DNA from: Archaeoglobaceae archaeon
GTDB lineage: Archaea > Halobacteriota > Archaeoglobi > Archaeoglobales > Archaeoglobaceae
Direction: 5' to 3'
DNA: 64,000 nucleotides
Assembly: GCA_027028145.1 (NCBI GenBank)
Contig: JALVJV010000013.1
Location: 1 to 64,000, forward strand
This document shows positions 6,013 to 14,081 of the stretch, one piece after another (within the stretch, counting starts at the first letter, position 1; each line of letters begins with the position of its first letter). The position numbers were made by a program, and so were the translations under genes. Under the pieces are notes generated by a model that was not told the origin of the DNA, did no database searches, and worked only from the letters and a program-made list of their open reading frames with translations.

Positions 6013-8426
6013 GATTCCTCACCCCTTCGCAGGAAGCTTAACCCTGTTATGAATGCGGATACAGCGATCACAGGGTAAGGAACGTGAGGAGTCAGACCGC
6101 TCCAAGCTCCAAAACCTAACAATAAGGTAGCTATAAGCAGGGCGAATGGCATGTTGGATCTCGTTCCGGCCAATACCAAGCAACAGCAACCCAAGAGTAG
6201 GAACACTTCAACAGGTAGCTTAAGCCATCCCGGAACGGGCAGAGTTACGTTTGTGAAGTTTAATTCGGTCCGATTGGTTGAGATGTTGAATCCTCCACCA
6301 ATGTTGATTATATAATAGTCCGATGCGGGATATAGCGTAAGGACTTTCTCTCCGTTGTTTATGTTTATTTCATACGGTCTGGTTTTGTTAGCCCAAAATA
6401 CGACCGAACCGTAACCGTCGGTCGTTAGATTGATTACCCTACCGGTAGTTATGTCTTTAATAGCGACCGGAACGCCGACTAAGACGTGCCCTGCTTTGAT
6501 AATCTGCAGGGTAACGGAGTGGGTAGGAGCATATTGAATTGTTTGAGAACCTCCCTCGATCAGGGAACATATAACGGTTAAAGAGGTATCGTTGTTCAGA
6601 TAGATTTCTTTGATTCCGTAGAATTTGTTATCCGAAGTGGTAACGGAGATAGAGTATAATCCGGGAGGCAACAAAGTAATTGCGGTTCCGTTTTCGGTTT
6701 TCATGCTAATGACGTTACCGGTATCCTTATTTTCAATGCTGACTTGGAATGAGGAGAGATAATTGCCCAATGTCGTTTTGGCTTTAACCGTCAGCAGGTA
6801 TAATGGCGTAAGAGTAAAGTCTATCCTCGTTTTACCGGTAAATACAACCGAAGATTGAACGGTTTTAAATCTCTCTTTTTCAACTTTTATTGTGTAGGTT
6901 CCATCTGATGGAGGTTTTATATCGTAGAATCCAGCCGAATTAGAGTAAACGGTTGCATTCCAAGTGTCGTTGTAAACCGTAACTTTAGCACCCTCAACAG
7001 GATTTCCAAAAGGCTCAACCCTAATTATACCGTAAATCCCGGTTAAACTGGTCGAATTGATTAGAGTAAAGTTCACGTAATAGATTCCAGCCACATCAAA
7101 GTTTAATGTTCTTATATCGCTTTCATATCCGGTTAAACTTGCCTTTGCATCTATATCAACTTCTGCAAGTAAGCCTGCGACTTGATAGTATCCGTTCGAA
7201 TCCGTAGTGGCATTATACCATTTCCCCGCTTGATTAAACGAAACTAATGCGTTTGCTAAGGGTTTTCCGTTCTGATCCTTTACGTATCCTCTGATCGCGA
7301 CTTGCTCGAGAACTCCAAATGAATCGTAAGCCAATTCCACTCCATCACTCCTCGTGAGAATTGCGTAATACGTTCCTCCCGTTATTGGTGCCCTGAATTT
7401 GATCGTTCCAGATGGTAAAGATGTTAGCTGAATGGTGTCCACGAGATCGCCGTTCGAATCGTATATCTTGATGTAATAACTATATGAGCTATCATAGGGA
7501 TCAATGTTATAGGTCGCTGTTATTAATTCATTTGAATAATATTCATCTTTATCAAGTATTATGCTATTATTAGCTTGGCCATCGGCGTAGTAGAAGTATG
7601 TCGTCGACGCTGTTAGGTTGTCAACAATTAGTTCGACTTGATACAATCCCAAATCCCAATTCGTGATGTTTACGCTTGCCGTGCCGAACGTTTTGTTGCC
7701 CAGATCTATCGTATCGATGATTTTGCCAGAATCGAAATCTCTTATGTTTATTTTAACATCTGAAGCCCAAGGACGAGCATCATATTTAAGATTGAGGAAT
7801 GTGCTTGTTGTCGGTGTTTTATATAATATGTTGTCAACATCTTTCACTTCTACGAAATCGTAGTTGGCGATATCGTCGATGTAAAGCGACAAAGAGTTTG
7901 GATCAACAGCTCCATAACCATAATGATAATAAATAATTATTTTGTTTATTTTCGTTGCTCCTGTTCCTGTCCACTCTTTGACATTTCCATCCACATATAG
8001 TTGTAACGTATCTCCTACGAGCGTGACATATACGTAATGCCAATTTCCGGTTGTTAACGCATTTGATAAATACACCTTACCGTTGTCCAACAAAACACCA
8101 ACTTCGTATGTTGCGGCTGATACTGCTCCCGGATAAACCCTGAAAGCCAATATTCTTGAACTTGGAACATTTATATATACTTCTAACGTTGTATAGTAAT
8201 CCATTTTAGCTACAAACTTTCCAGCATAATCATTTCCCAGATTATATACAGACGCTGTATATGAAACATATACTGAACTTCTTGAGTAAATACCGTGTGT
8301 TAAATTGATGTGTCCATCGTCGAAATCCTCGATCATCGTAGCGCTTGCCAGTCCGAGCAAACTGATGATAATCAAGAATGCCAATGCAACCCGAAACAGC
8401 ACATTATAACCTGAAAAATCTCTCAA
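6009..8426 (-). CDS. Large viral surface (spike/adhesin-like) protein with LamG and carboxypeptidase-regulatory-like domains
   Basis: An 805-residue secreted protein. Residues 9-29 are a signal segment. Residues about 32-195 form a concanavalin/LamG-type jelly roll, with the typical GNWHYVYVTL and LQLYVDG strings. Ig-like beta domains follow to about 370. Two or three carboxypeptidase-regulatory-like (prealbumin) modules lie at about 375-640 (GYVKDQNGKPLANALVSF; NPVEGAKVTVYN). The C-terminus has three hydrophobic spans (about 735-800) and a basic tail (RRGEES). TTG at 8426 is chosen because GGAGGTGGAGG precedes it. LamG plus membrane anchor is known from adhesins of archaeal spindle-shaped viruses such as PAV1, and pleomorphic viruses use an anchored spike. 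It is the best candidate for host attachment or fusion. Confidence 0.82.
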   Translation of the reverse strand: MRDFSGYNVLFRVALAFLIIISLLGLASATMIEDFDDGHINLTHGIYSRSSVYVSYTASVYNLGNDYAGKFVAKMDYYTTLEVYINVPSSRILAFRVYPGAVSAATYEVGVLLDNGKVYLSNALTTGNWHYVYVTLVGDTLQLYVDGNVKEWTGTGATKINKIIIYYHYGYGAVDPNSLSLYIDDIANYDFVEVKDVDNILYKTPTTSTFLNLKYDARPWASDVKINIRDFDSGKIIDTIDLGNKTFGTASVNITNWDLGLYQVELIVDNLTASTTYFYYADGQANNSIILDKDEYYSNELITATYNIDPYDSSYSYYIKIYDSNGDLVDTIQLTSLPSGTIKFRAPITGGTYYAILTRSDGVELAYDSFGVLEQVAIRGYVKDQNGKPLANALVSFNQAGKWYNATTDSNGYYQVAGLLAEVDIDAKASLTGYESDIRTLNFDVAGIYYVNFTLINSTSLTGIYGIIRVEPFGNPVEGAKVTVYNDTWNATVYSNSAGFYDIKPPSDGTYTIKVEKERFKTVQSSVVFTGKTRIDFTLTPLYLLTVKAKTTLGNYLSSFQVSIENKDTGNVISMKTENGTAITLLPPGLYSISVTTSDNKFYGIKEIYLNNDTSLTVICSLIEGGSQTIQYAPTHSVTLQIIKAGHVLVGVPVAIKDITTGRVINLTTDGYGSVVFWANKTRPYEININNGEKVLTLYPASDYYIINIGGGFNISTNRTELNFTNVTLPVPGWLKLPVEVFLLLGCCCLVLAGTRSNMPFALLIATLLLGFGAWSGLTPHVPYPVIAVSAFITGLSFLRRGEES

Positions 8427-8685
8427 AAGCCTCCACCTCCAAAGCCTTTCTGAATGCCCAAATGATAGCCACTACGATGAAGATGTAGGGAATCCAAGCC
8501 ATGATGTAAGCGCTGAAATTTGCTAAATCCACGATCTCTTTACAGTGGATACTATTTCCGAACCAGATTGCCCATTCTTTTAGATATTTCCAAACCGGGA
8601 ATATTGCAAACCAATACACTACGCTAACGGCTATTATCGTTGCAATCATCTGAAAAAATATTGTAGCACTGCCTTTTTTGTCCAT
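8404..8685 (-). CDS. Small membrane protein, two spans
   Basis: The product from ATG 8685 is about 93 residues (MDKKGSATIFFQ...). Hydrophobic segments at about 7-26 and 53-75 flank a short loop with one Cys (NSIHCKEIVDLA). The C-terminus is a charged helix (ALEVEAFERFFRL). GAGGTG precedes the ATG, and a GTG three codons upstream is the alternative start. Its 3' end overlaps the start of the large surface protein by 23 bases, so the two are translated together. The function is probably structural; no family recognised. Confidence 0.7.
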   Translation of the reverse strand: MDKKGSATIFFQMIATIIAVSVVYWFAIFPVWKYLKEWAIWFGNSIHCKEIVDLANFSAYIMAWIPYIFIVVAIIWAFRKALEVEAFERFFRL

Positions 8686-8695
8686 TAGCATCACC

Positions 8696-10879
8696 TCAGA
8701 ACAGAATATCCCATATATCTTTCACAGGACTCTTAACAGCCTCTATCTCGCTCTCTGATCTATTCGGACTTACCAAGTCGAGTCCTCCCAAATCTATCGG
8801 CAATCTTAATTCCGGAACGTTAATGTCTGGAACCTTATACGGAGGGCGGGTATGTGGAAGCGTAGTATCAGTTTTAGGCTTAGGAGTCGTAATCGTAGGC
8901 ACATCGGGAATCGTTAGCTCAGGAATGCCGATGTCCGGTATCGTTTGCTCGGGAATACTAAGCTTCGGAACCACTCCAATATCCAAGAATTCGCCAAGCT
9001 TTTCCGGAACATCTAACGAGGGTTTGGTAACGACCTTTTCGAACGTATCTAGGACCGTATCCAAACCAGTCTTGAATCCCAATCCAACATCAAAGTCGAC
9101 ATTTACAACGTTATCCGTCAGATCTTTCAATTTCTGATCTACATCTACGTTAATAGCGGGCTGAATATGATTAGGATTTCTGATTCCTCCAAGATATCCA
9201 AATCCTACACCGTATAGCGGCTTTAAACGATCGTAAGCATCCTCCGCAATCCTTGCAATCGGCTTGAGCATTTCTCCAACGTCGAGCTTAGATTCAAGCG
9301 GGCTGAATAGATCTTCCGGATTTACCTTAGGGTTGTAAAACGCCTTTTCGGTCTTCGGAACTTCCTTAACTTCTAAGGCTGATACCTCAGCACCTGCGGG
9401 ATTGATCTGCTCTGATAATATGCCACCGGACTCTATCTTTTTACTCTCTTCTTTGGAGATCCTCTCGGGCAACTGAGCGATGCCATCGAGGTCTTTCGAA
9501 ATAGCATCTAACCGTTCGTTTAATTCTTTGCCGGGAACTTCGGGAGATTCAAGCATTCTCCATCGAATTAATTTGACGTTGCCCTTGTAATTCACGTAAT
9601 CTTTACCTAACGGTGTATCCGTAAGCTCGCTGAACGGTAGCTCGTTGATACGAATCGGAATATCATCTAGCACGCTGAATCTTTCCGAGATGAACCTAAT
9701 CTGTTTTGTGATCGGAGAAACCTTCATGGCGGATATTCGGGTTACTGCATCCTCCATAGTCGTTTTGAGAATTCCCTTGTGTCCGAGCGGACTCTTATAG
9801 AATTGATAAACCTCTATTTTCTGAATAGGTTCGTTCGTTATTATCTTTTGGGTTAGCTTGCTCTCGGGCTTAACTCCAAAATTGATATTACCTTCTCCCA
9901 CATCGACGTTAAAAATAGATCTGATCATTTTGGCATGAGTATCTTCGATTTTGTTCAGCTTTAGCAACGCCGGATTGTCGGCGAATATTTTCTTTTCTCC
10001 CGATTCCGTCGTAATCACGGTTAGTTCTCCTACTTTATTCATTTTTGTCAGCTTTGAGAGAGGTTCGTTGATTTTGCCCGTAACTCGTTCGGCAACCTTT
10101 GAAAGCATGGGATCTATTTTGGATGCCAAGTTCCCGACCGATGTTTTTACGGTATCCGGAACGACTTTCCCAACGGCTTTAGCTCCTGCTCCAACAGCCT
10201 TAGCAATACCTTCTCCAGCTAAGTTTTCCATCTCGGCTTGATAACCTAAATGCCCGTATGCACCTATCAACTCTTTCTCGGCATCGGTTAATTTCTCTCC
10301 CTTAAGTCTTGCTTCCCATCCGCCCAATCCCGCTAAAAAACCTTCTACGGGTCTCGTTGCCAATCCGACGCAACCAGCTATAAGATCGTTAACTACCGGA
10401 ACTGGAATCTTCCGGTGAATCCACTTCTCGGCTCCCTCTTCCCATTTACTCAATTTATATGCTAAATTGAACAAAGCCGATTTCTGCCTTAAAGATTCTT
10501 CAGCTTTTAAAGCCTCAATAGGAGATTCTATTTTGTTTACAACCTGTATATCATTACCTTTAATTCCATGAATCAACGCCTTAGCCTGCGGACTCAGTTG
10601 TTCGTTCAGATACTGCAGGGTTTCCGCCTTAACGAATGCCTTATGTATTTCCGGAGAATCCGGCGGTTGTTTCGGCTCGGCTGCCGATACTTCTGGATGC
10701 GGTTTGGAATTAGATGCGGCACAATGCAAGGCACCGTCCAAATCCAACGTTGATTCCGAATTTACTACCGGTTGCGGTTGCTGATTTGACTGACCGTAAA
10801 TTTCCGGGAAATGCTGCTTCAGATAAGCCTCGTATTCCTCCTCCGTTTGAAATACGCCGTAAGGAGTGTAGATAGTCAT
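8696..10879 (-). CDS. Large structural-type protein with proline-patterned C-terminus
   Basis: About 727 residues from ATG 10879 (GAGGTG upstream; a GTG three codons earlier is possible). The N-terminus resembles a short alpha motif (TEEEYEAYLKQHFPEIYG). Residues about 160-250 are Ala/Gly rich and weakly hydrophobic (AKAVGAGAKAVGKVV), as in membrane-active virion proteins. Residues about 640-710 carry an irregular repeat with I/V-P at intervals of 5-8 residues (IPEQTIPDIGIPELTIPDVP; VPDINVPELRLP). No transmembrane helix is clear. It lies between two membrane-protein genes of the virion block. A tail, scaffold or tape-like role is conceivable but unsupported by any recognised domain. Confidence 0.72.
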   Translation of the reverse strand: MTIYTPYGVFQTEEEYEAYLKQHFPEIYGQSNQQPQPVVNSESTLDLDGALHCAASNSKPHPEVSAAEPKQPPDSPEIHKAFVKAETLQYLNEQLSPQAKALIHGIKGNDIQVVNKIESPIEALKAEESLRQKSALFNLAYKLSKWEEGAEKWIHRKIPVPVVNDLIAGCVGLATRPVEGFLAGLGGWEARLKGEKLTDAEKELIGAYGHLGYQAEMENLAGEGIAKAVGAGAKAVGKVVPDTVKTSVGNLASKIDPMLSKVAERVTGKINEPLSKLTKMNKVGELTVITTESGEKKIFADNPALLKLNKIEDTHAKMIRSIFNVDVGEGNINFGVKPESKLTQKIITNEPIQKIEVYQFYKSPLGHKGILKTTMEDAVTRISAMKVSPITKQIRFISERFSVLDDIPIRINELPFSELTDTPLGKDYVNYKGNVKLIRWRMLESPEVPGKELNERLDAISKDLDGIAQLPERISKEESKKIESGGILSEQINPAGAEVSALEVKEVPKTEKAFYNPKVNPEDLFSPLESKLDVGEMLKPIARIAEDAYDRLKPLYGVGFGYLGGIRNPNHIQPAINVDVDQKLKDLTDNVVNVDFDVGLGFKTGLDTVLDTFEKVVTKPSLDVPEKLGEFLDIGVVPKLSIPEQTIPDIGIPELTIPDVPTITTPKPKTDTTLPHTRPPYKVPDINVPELRLPIDLGGLDLVSPNRSESEIEAVKSPVKDIWDILF

Positions 10880-10889
10880 TGCCGACACC

Positions 10890-11306
10890 TCACCTGTTAA
10901 TCACAACTGGCTTGGATCCCGCTGGAACCGTCGGAGGCTTAGGTATTGTCGGAACCGAAACTCCTCCGTGTGTAAAGATCCAAATTGCGATGACCGCCAA
11001 GGCGAAAGCCATGATCAGCACTACGAACAGGAAATACTTTCTGAAATCGTCTTTAATAGGTTGTATGAAATCTAAAATTAGCTTCAAATCGTTCTTAGCC
11101 ATCGCTTCAGCGAATAGGTGAGCGTTGGAACTCCTCAACCAGAAATACGCTTTCTGAGGATTCACCGTTTTAAACATAGCTGCCTGAACGTATAGGCTTA
11201 AAATCGGAAATAGTAGGTCTGCGTATTTGATAACCTTCTCCTCAGCCTTCTCTCGGACTTCATCTTCTTTACGTCCTAACTTCAGCTTCAATTTCACTTC
11301 TAACAC
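10890..11306 (-). CDS. Virion-block protein with single C-terminal membrane span
   Basis: A 138-residue protein. A basic, charged N-terminus (LKLKLGRKEDEVREKAEEK) is followed by a soluble helical domain. One membrane span lies at about 95-115 (YFLFVVLIMAFALAVIAIWIF). A proline-rich tail follows (VPTIPKPPTVPAGSKP), similar in flavour to the proline pattern of the next gene. The start overlaps the preceding gene by 38 bases. Family not recognised. Confidence 0.7.
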   Translation of the reverse strand: MLEVKLKLKLGRKEDEVREKAEEKVIKYADLLFPILSLYVQAAMFKTVNPQKAYFWLRSSNAHLFAEAMAKNDLKLILDFIQPIKDDFRKYFLFVVLIMAFALAVIAIWIFTHGGVSVPTIPKPPTVPAGSKPVVINR

Positions 11307-11808
11307 CTCTATTCATCTGATTAATCCAATTAACAAACTCTTCAAACGTTTTGAACGTTCTACCCTGTCTGATTGCTATTTCCATGTATCTCTCGAATTC
11401 TTCAACGCTGATTCCAAATTCTTTCTCAAGCCAGTCAAAAAACGCCATCAGATCGATTCTAAGCCCCTTTCCGATGGATCTCCAGATCGTTTGCAACGGA
11501 ACCCCATCTAATCTATATACTGCGTCGTAATCCACCGGGATTTTGGTGTATTTGTCGAGAACGGCATAACCGCTTTCAAATTTGCAGGGAATTAGATTAA
11601 CGCTTTTCGTCTCACTGCGAACGTCCAACAGCATCTTTTTCGCTATCTTCGCATGGAAAACTTTAAACATCGTCGGAACGCTCGTTCTGAGCCATATTAG
11701 TGTAAATATACTTGTTAGCGATGATGCAATTATCAGCAGTCCGATCTTGAAATATAGCCCGCTGAAAAGCAGAATCATCGCGAGGACAATTATAGACTCA
11801 ACCAACAT
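11269..11808 (-). CDS. Virion-block protein with N-terminal membrane hairpin
   Basis: A 179-residue protein. Two hydrophobic segments at about 4-42 (SIIVLAMILLFSGLYFKIGL; LLIIASSLTSIFTLIWLRTS) are followed by a cytoplasmic or lumenal soluble domain rich in charged helices (EKEFGISVEEFERYMEIAIR) that ends near RSEIEAEVRT. The ATG overlaps the previous stop by 11 bases. The arrangement, one protein with an N-terminal anchor then one with a C-terminal anchor, suggests a membrane-associated complex. No known family. Confidence 0.7.
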   Translation of the reverse strand: MLVESIIVLAMILLFSGLYFKIGLLIIASSLTSIFTLIWLRTSVPTMFKVFHAKIAKKMLLDVRSETKSVNLIPCKFESGYAVLDKYTKIPVDYDAVYRLDGVPLQTIWRSIGKGLRIDLMAFFDWLEKEFGISVEEFERYMEIAIRQGRTFKTFEEFVNWINQMNRGVRSEIEAEVRT

Positions 11809-12253
11809 TCTGCTTTACCTCCTGCTGAATTTCGGCTCTACCGTCTTTGCTTTCTCCAAATAGCCTGCTAAGCAAACCTTTCTTCCCGGATTCATCCGAC
11901 TTCTGCGGTAGAGGAGACGGAATGTAACGCTCGATCACCTGTGTTGTCGGTGCGGACAAGAGTTTAAGCGTCGTTCCCTGCAAACTCTTCCCGCCCACGA
12001 TCCTTATCAAATCTCTGATAGCCAAATGATTGAACAGGAGTTCCGGGTGTAAATCGAGCTCGTAAGGTCGCATGTTCATCAGCTCGTAGTTTCTTTGAAT
12101 ATCAATACTCAGCTGAATGCTCTTCAAATCGTAAATGCTGAGAATTGTTGAGGCTAAATCCTTCCTGAGCTGAATGTGCTTGTTCTGAATAGGTCTCGGT
12201 ATGTCCGGAAAGACCGCAAACTTCCACCTATCGTTTAGAATGCTCTCGTTCAC
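11798..12253 (-). CDS. Soluble hypothetical protein of the virion block
   Basis: A 151-residue protein starting with a GTG that overlaps the previous stop (GTGA). There is no hydrophobic span; it is mixed alpha/beta (RKDLASTILSIYDLKSIQL) with a flexible basic C-terminus (LPQKSDESGKKGLLSRLFG). It is the only clearly soluble product among the first genes of this block and could be an internal or assembly protein. Not recognised. Confidence 0.7.
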   Translation of the reverse strand: MNESILNDRWKFAVFPDIPRPIQNKHIQLRKDLASTILSIYDLKSIQLSIDIQRNYELMNMRPYELDLHPELLFNHLAIRDLIRIVGGKSLQGTTLKLLSAPTTQVIERYIPSPLPQKSDESGKKGLLSRLFGESKDGRAEIQQEVKQNVG

Positions 12254-12603
12254 GTTAATCCCTCCAGCTTGAGTTCTTTCTCGATTCTGAGCCGTTTGGC
12301 AAGTTCGACCAAGTTCCAGAACACCTTAACGCAGCAGAAAATACCGAAGAGCATAAACATCAAAGCTAAAGGCAAACTTTGCTGCAGAACTGTCGTCGTG
12401 TAGGTGTAAACCGTAGTATTCACGTTGTAGATGTAGGTATAGGGAACCTCGATCTGCATCGCACCCAAACTTGCTATAAAGTTCAGCCCGGCTCCGAGAG
12501 CCGGAATAAGGATGTTAAGATGTCTTAAGTCGTAATTGATCAGACTCAAAAAAAAGAGGGTTAACGAGATTCCTGCGGTTATGTAAAACGCCGTGTCGAG
12601 CAT
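12250..12603 (-). CDS. Four-span membrane protein of the virion block
   Basis: A 117-residue protein with hydrophobic segments at about 5-22, 30-46 and 78-98, and a weaker one between. A Tyr/Thr-rich exposed loop (YTYIYNVNTTVYTYTTTVLQ) and a basic helical C-terminus (LAKRLRIEKELKLEGLT) complete it. Its ATG overlaps the previous stop (TAATG). As the second gene of the block, paired in size with the candidate major protein, it may be a second membrane-embedded structural subunit. Confidence 0.7.
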   Translation of the reverse strand: MLDTAFYITAGISLTLFFLSLINYDLRHLNILIPALGAGLNFIASLGAMQIEVPYTYIYNVNTTVYTYTTTVLQQSLPLALMFMLFGIFCCVKVFWNLVELAKRLRIEKELKLEGLT

Positions 12604-12956
12604 TAAACACCTCCTCCACCGCCCTCTCCTCTGCTCGTGAACAGCGAAATTATTGCGAACGCAACGAGAGCTATCGCGATTATGAATATGAACTGCAGAA
12701 TTGAGAAACCGACGGTTCCAGCAGTGTTAATGAAGCTTACAGTTTGGTTAGCCCACGTCGGGCTTGATATGCTGTTAGCCAATGAGATTCCCAGACCGCC
12801 CATGTAACCCATGATAATACCCAAGACTATAACGACAAGAATCAGCGTTCCCGCGGCTATGGCTATGTTCGCCCCTCCAGTCCTGTTGTATAGCATTGCC
12901 ATTTTATACCAATTCCTCGCTTTCAAAATTCCTCTAACCTTAGAACTCGGTCTCAA
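12603..12956 (-). CDS. Candidate major virion membrane protein (two-helix type)
   Basis: A 117-residue protein that opens the leftward block. A TTG at 12956 is the start, with a strong GGAGGTGA seven bases before it. The N-terminal 25 residues are basic (SKVRGILKARNWYKM). Two hydrophobic helices follow, about 30-55 (IAIAAGTLILVVIVLGIIMG) and 80-106 (FSILQFIFIIAIALVAFAII), joined by a Gly/Ser/Asn loop, with a glycine tail (RGEGGGGGV). The same layout is found in the small major capsid proteins of spindle-shaped archaeal viruses and in the membrane proteins of pleomorphic ones. The first position and strong ribosome site suggest high expression. Assignment rests on topology, not on a sequence match. 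Confidence 0.68.
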   Translation of the reverse strand: MRPSSKVRGILKARNWYKMAMLYNRTGGANIAIAAGTLILVVIVLGIIMGYMGGLGISLANSISSPTWANQTVSFINTAGTVGFSILQFIFIIAIALVAFAIISLFTSRGEGGGGGV

Positions 12957-12974
12957 TCCGTTCTCACCTCCTAC

Positions 12975-13060
12975 CTATCGAAAATCTATTAAAATAAAAT
13001 AAAAAATTTATTAAACATTAATATACATTAATGCGTAATAATGTTTATTAATGAATAGCA
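12975..13060. promoter_or_regulatory. Divergent promoter region with ATTAAT repeats
   Basis: Between the leftward virion block and the rightward regulator gene lies AT-rich sequence. ACATTAAT occurs directly repeated at about 13014-13031, with TTATTAATG at 13046-13054 after the sequence turns through GCGTAATAATG, giving an imperfect inverted array. TTTATTA at 13044-13050 is 25 bases before ATG 13073, as expected for a TATA box of a leaderless transcript. The repeats are probable binding sites for the AbrB-like protein, switching between the two blocks; this is inference. Confidence 0.55.
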
Positions 13061-13072
13061 CGGATAATATAC

Positions 13073-13273
13073 ATGCCCAAGCTAAGTTCACTTATGCGGG
13101 TAGTTCGAGTTCAATATTCCAAATCAAGGACAGGTCAATACCATATAACTATCCCGAAAGAGATTATTAAGCAATTCGGACTTAAAAAGGGCAGTCTTCT
13201 TACGATAGTCGATGATGAGGACTGTATCAAGCTCATTCCGACGGAAAAGGTGAAGGAAAAGCTTTTGAGGTGA
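13073..13273 (+). CDS. AbrB/SpoVT-type transcriptional regulator
   Basis: A 66-residue protein containing one swapped-hairpin AbrB domain at residues 10-55: SRTGQYHITIPKEIIKQFGL then KKGSLLTIVDDEDCIKLIP. Such proteins bind DNA as dimers. The spindle virus PAV1 carries a regulator of this domain family, from memory. It opens the rightward block, overlaps the next frame, and its promoter region lies between the two divergent gene blocks. It is the natural candidate for the early/late switch of the element. Confidence 0.85.
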   Translation: MPKLSSLMRVVRVQYSKSRTGQYHITIPKEIIKQFGLKKGSLLTIVDDEDCIKLIPTEKVKEKLLR

Positions 13274-13278
13274 TCGCT

Positions 13279-13761
13279 TTGAATTTCGTTCCTCAGGTGA
13301 AGGATATCGATTTTAGGAGAGACGGTTATACGGTAAACGTTTGGCAGGCAATAGCCCTCGCAAGGGATTCAATTTTGGACGAAGAACAGTTCGATAAGGC
13401 GCTTGATGCTTTAGAGGCAATTCTTATCCCGAGCATGTCCTTAGATGAGTTAAGAGAGTTGGAGGAAATCAGAAAGAGAAGGGATATGATAGTGAATACC
13501 GTTATGCAACTGAAAAAGGCGAAGATGTTGGAATCCGCATCTCCTTTCGATAGTCAAGTCCTTCAGGCTACAGAATACTACAACAAGGTTCTGTCATCTG
13601 CGAAGTATGAGTTTAATCTGTTGAGATACAAACTGCTGATCAAAACAGCTTACAGAATTTTCGTCGTGAAGGACTCTCAGCCGTATTCGGACAAATCCCT
13701 TCTTCCGGACATTCAGAACGTTTACGATAAATATGAAAAGTATATAGCGGAGGGAGAGTGA
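13279..13761 (+). CDS. Helical hypothetical protein (early-type block)
   Basis: About 160 residues. The frame can start with GTG at 13270 overlapping the AbrB stop, but GAGGTGAT lies just before TTG 13279, so that start (MNFVPQVKDIDFRRD...) is preferred. The product is almost entirely helical with acidic and basic heptads (LDELRELEEIRKRRDMIVN). It is translationally coupled to the gene downstream. No family recognised; position next to the regulator and ATPase suggests a replication or maintenance role. Confidence 0.65.
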   Translation: MNFVPQVKDIDFRRDGYTVNVWQAIALARDSILDEEQFDKALDALEAILIPSMSLDELRELEEIRKRRDMIVNTVMQLKKAKMLESASPFDSQVLQATEYYNKVLSSAKYEFNLLRYKLLIKTAYRIFVVKDSQPYSDKSLLPDIQNVYDKYEKYIAEGE

Positions 13762-14072
13762 TGAAAGGCATTATCAGGGAAGATATACAGCAGATATCTT
13801 ACGATATAATACTTTTGAGCACAATTTTAGATATCAAAGAGGCTAAGAAGGAGGGCGATTGGGATCGAGCGTTTAGATTGATCGATGAACTTGAGAATTT
13901 GTTGGCACCTTACGGCATTGAGGAATTCCTAAGAAAGGAAATGAACGGTAAGGAGTTCAAAGATGCTAAGGAACTATACACTTTTAAGGAGAGAGTATTG
14001 CTGAAAAAGGCTAAGATGTGCGGTTTTCTGCCGCCGGGTAGATATGCTGGATCCAACAAGAGCAATATTTGA
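13761..14072 (+). CDS. Small helical hypothetical protein (early-type block)
   Basis: A protein of about 103 residues from ATG 13761, overlapping the previous stop by one base and preceded by GGAGGGAG. It is helical and acidic in the first 60 residues (DIKEAKKEGDWDRAFRLIDE), with a basic helix (KERVLLKKAKMCGFLPPGR) near the end. It sits 9 bases before the ATPase gene and is probably its co-translated partner. Not recognised. Confidence 0.65.
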   Translation: MKGIIREDIQQISYDIILLSTILDIKEAKKEGDWDRAFRLIDELENLLAPYGIEEFLRKEMNGKEFKDAKELYTFKERVLLKKAKMCGFLPPGRYAGSNKSNI

Positions 14073-14081
14073 GGTGGCTTT

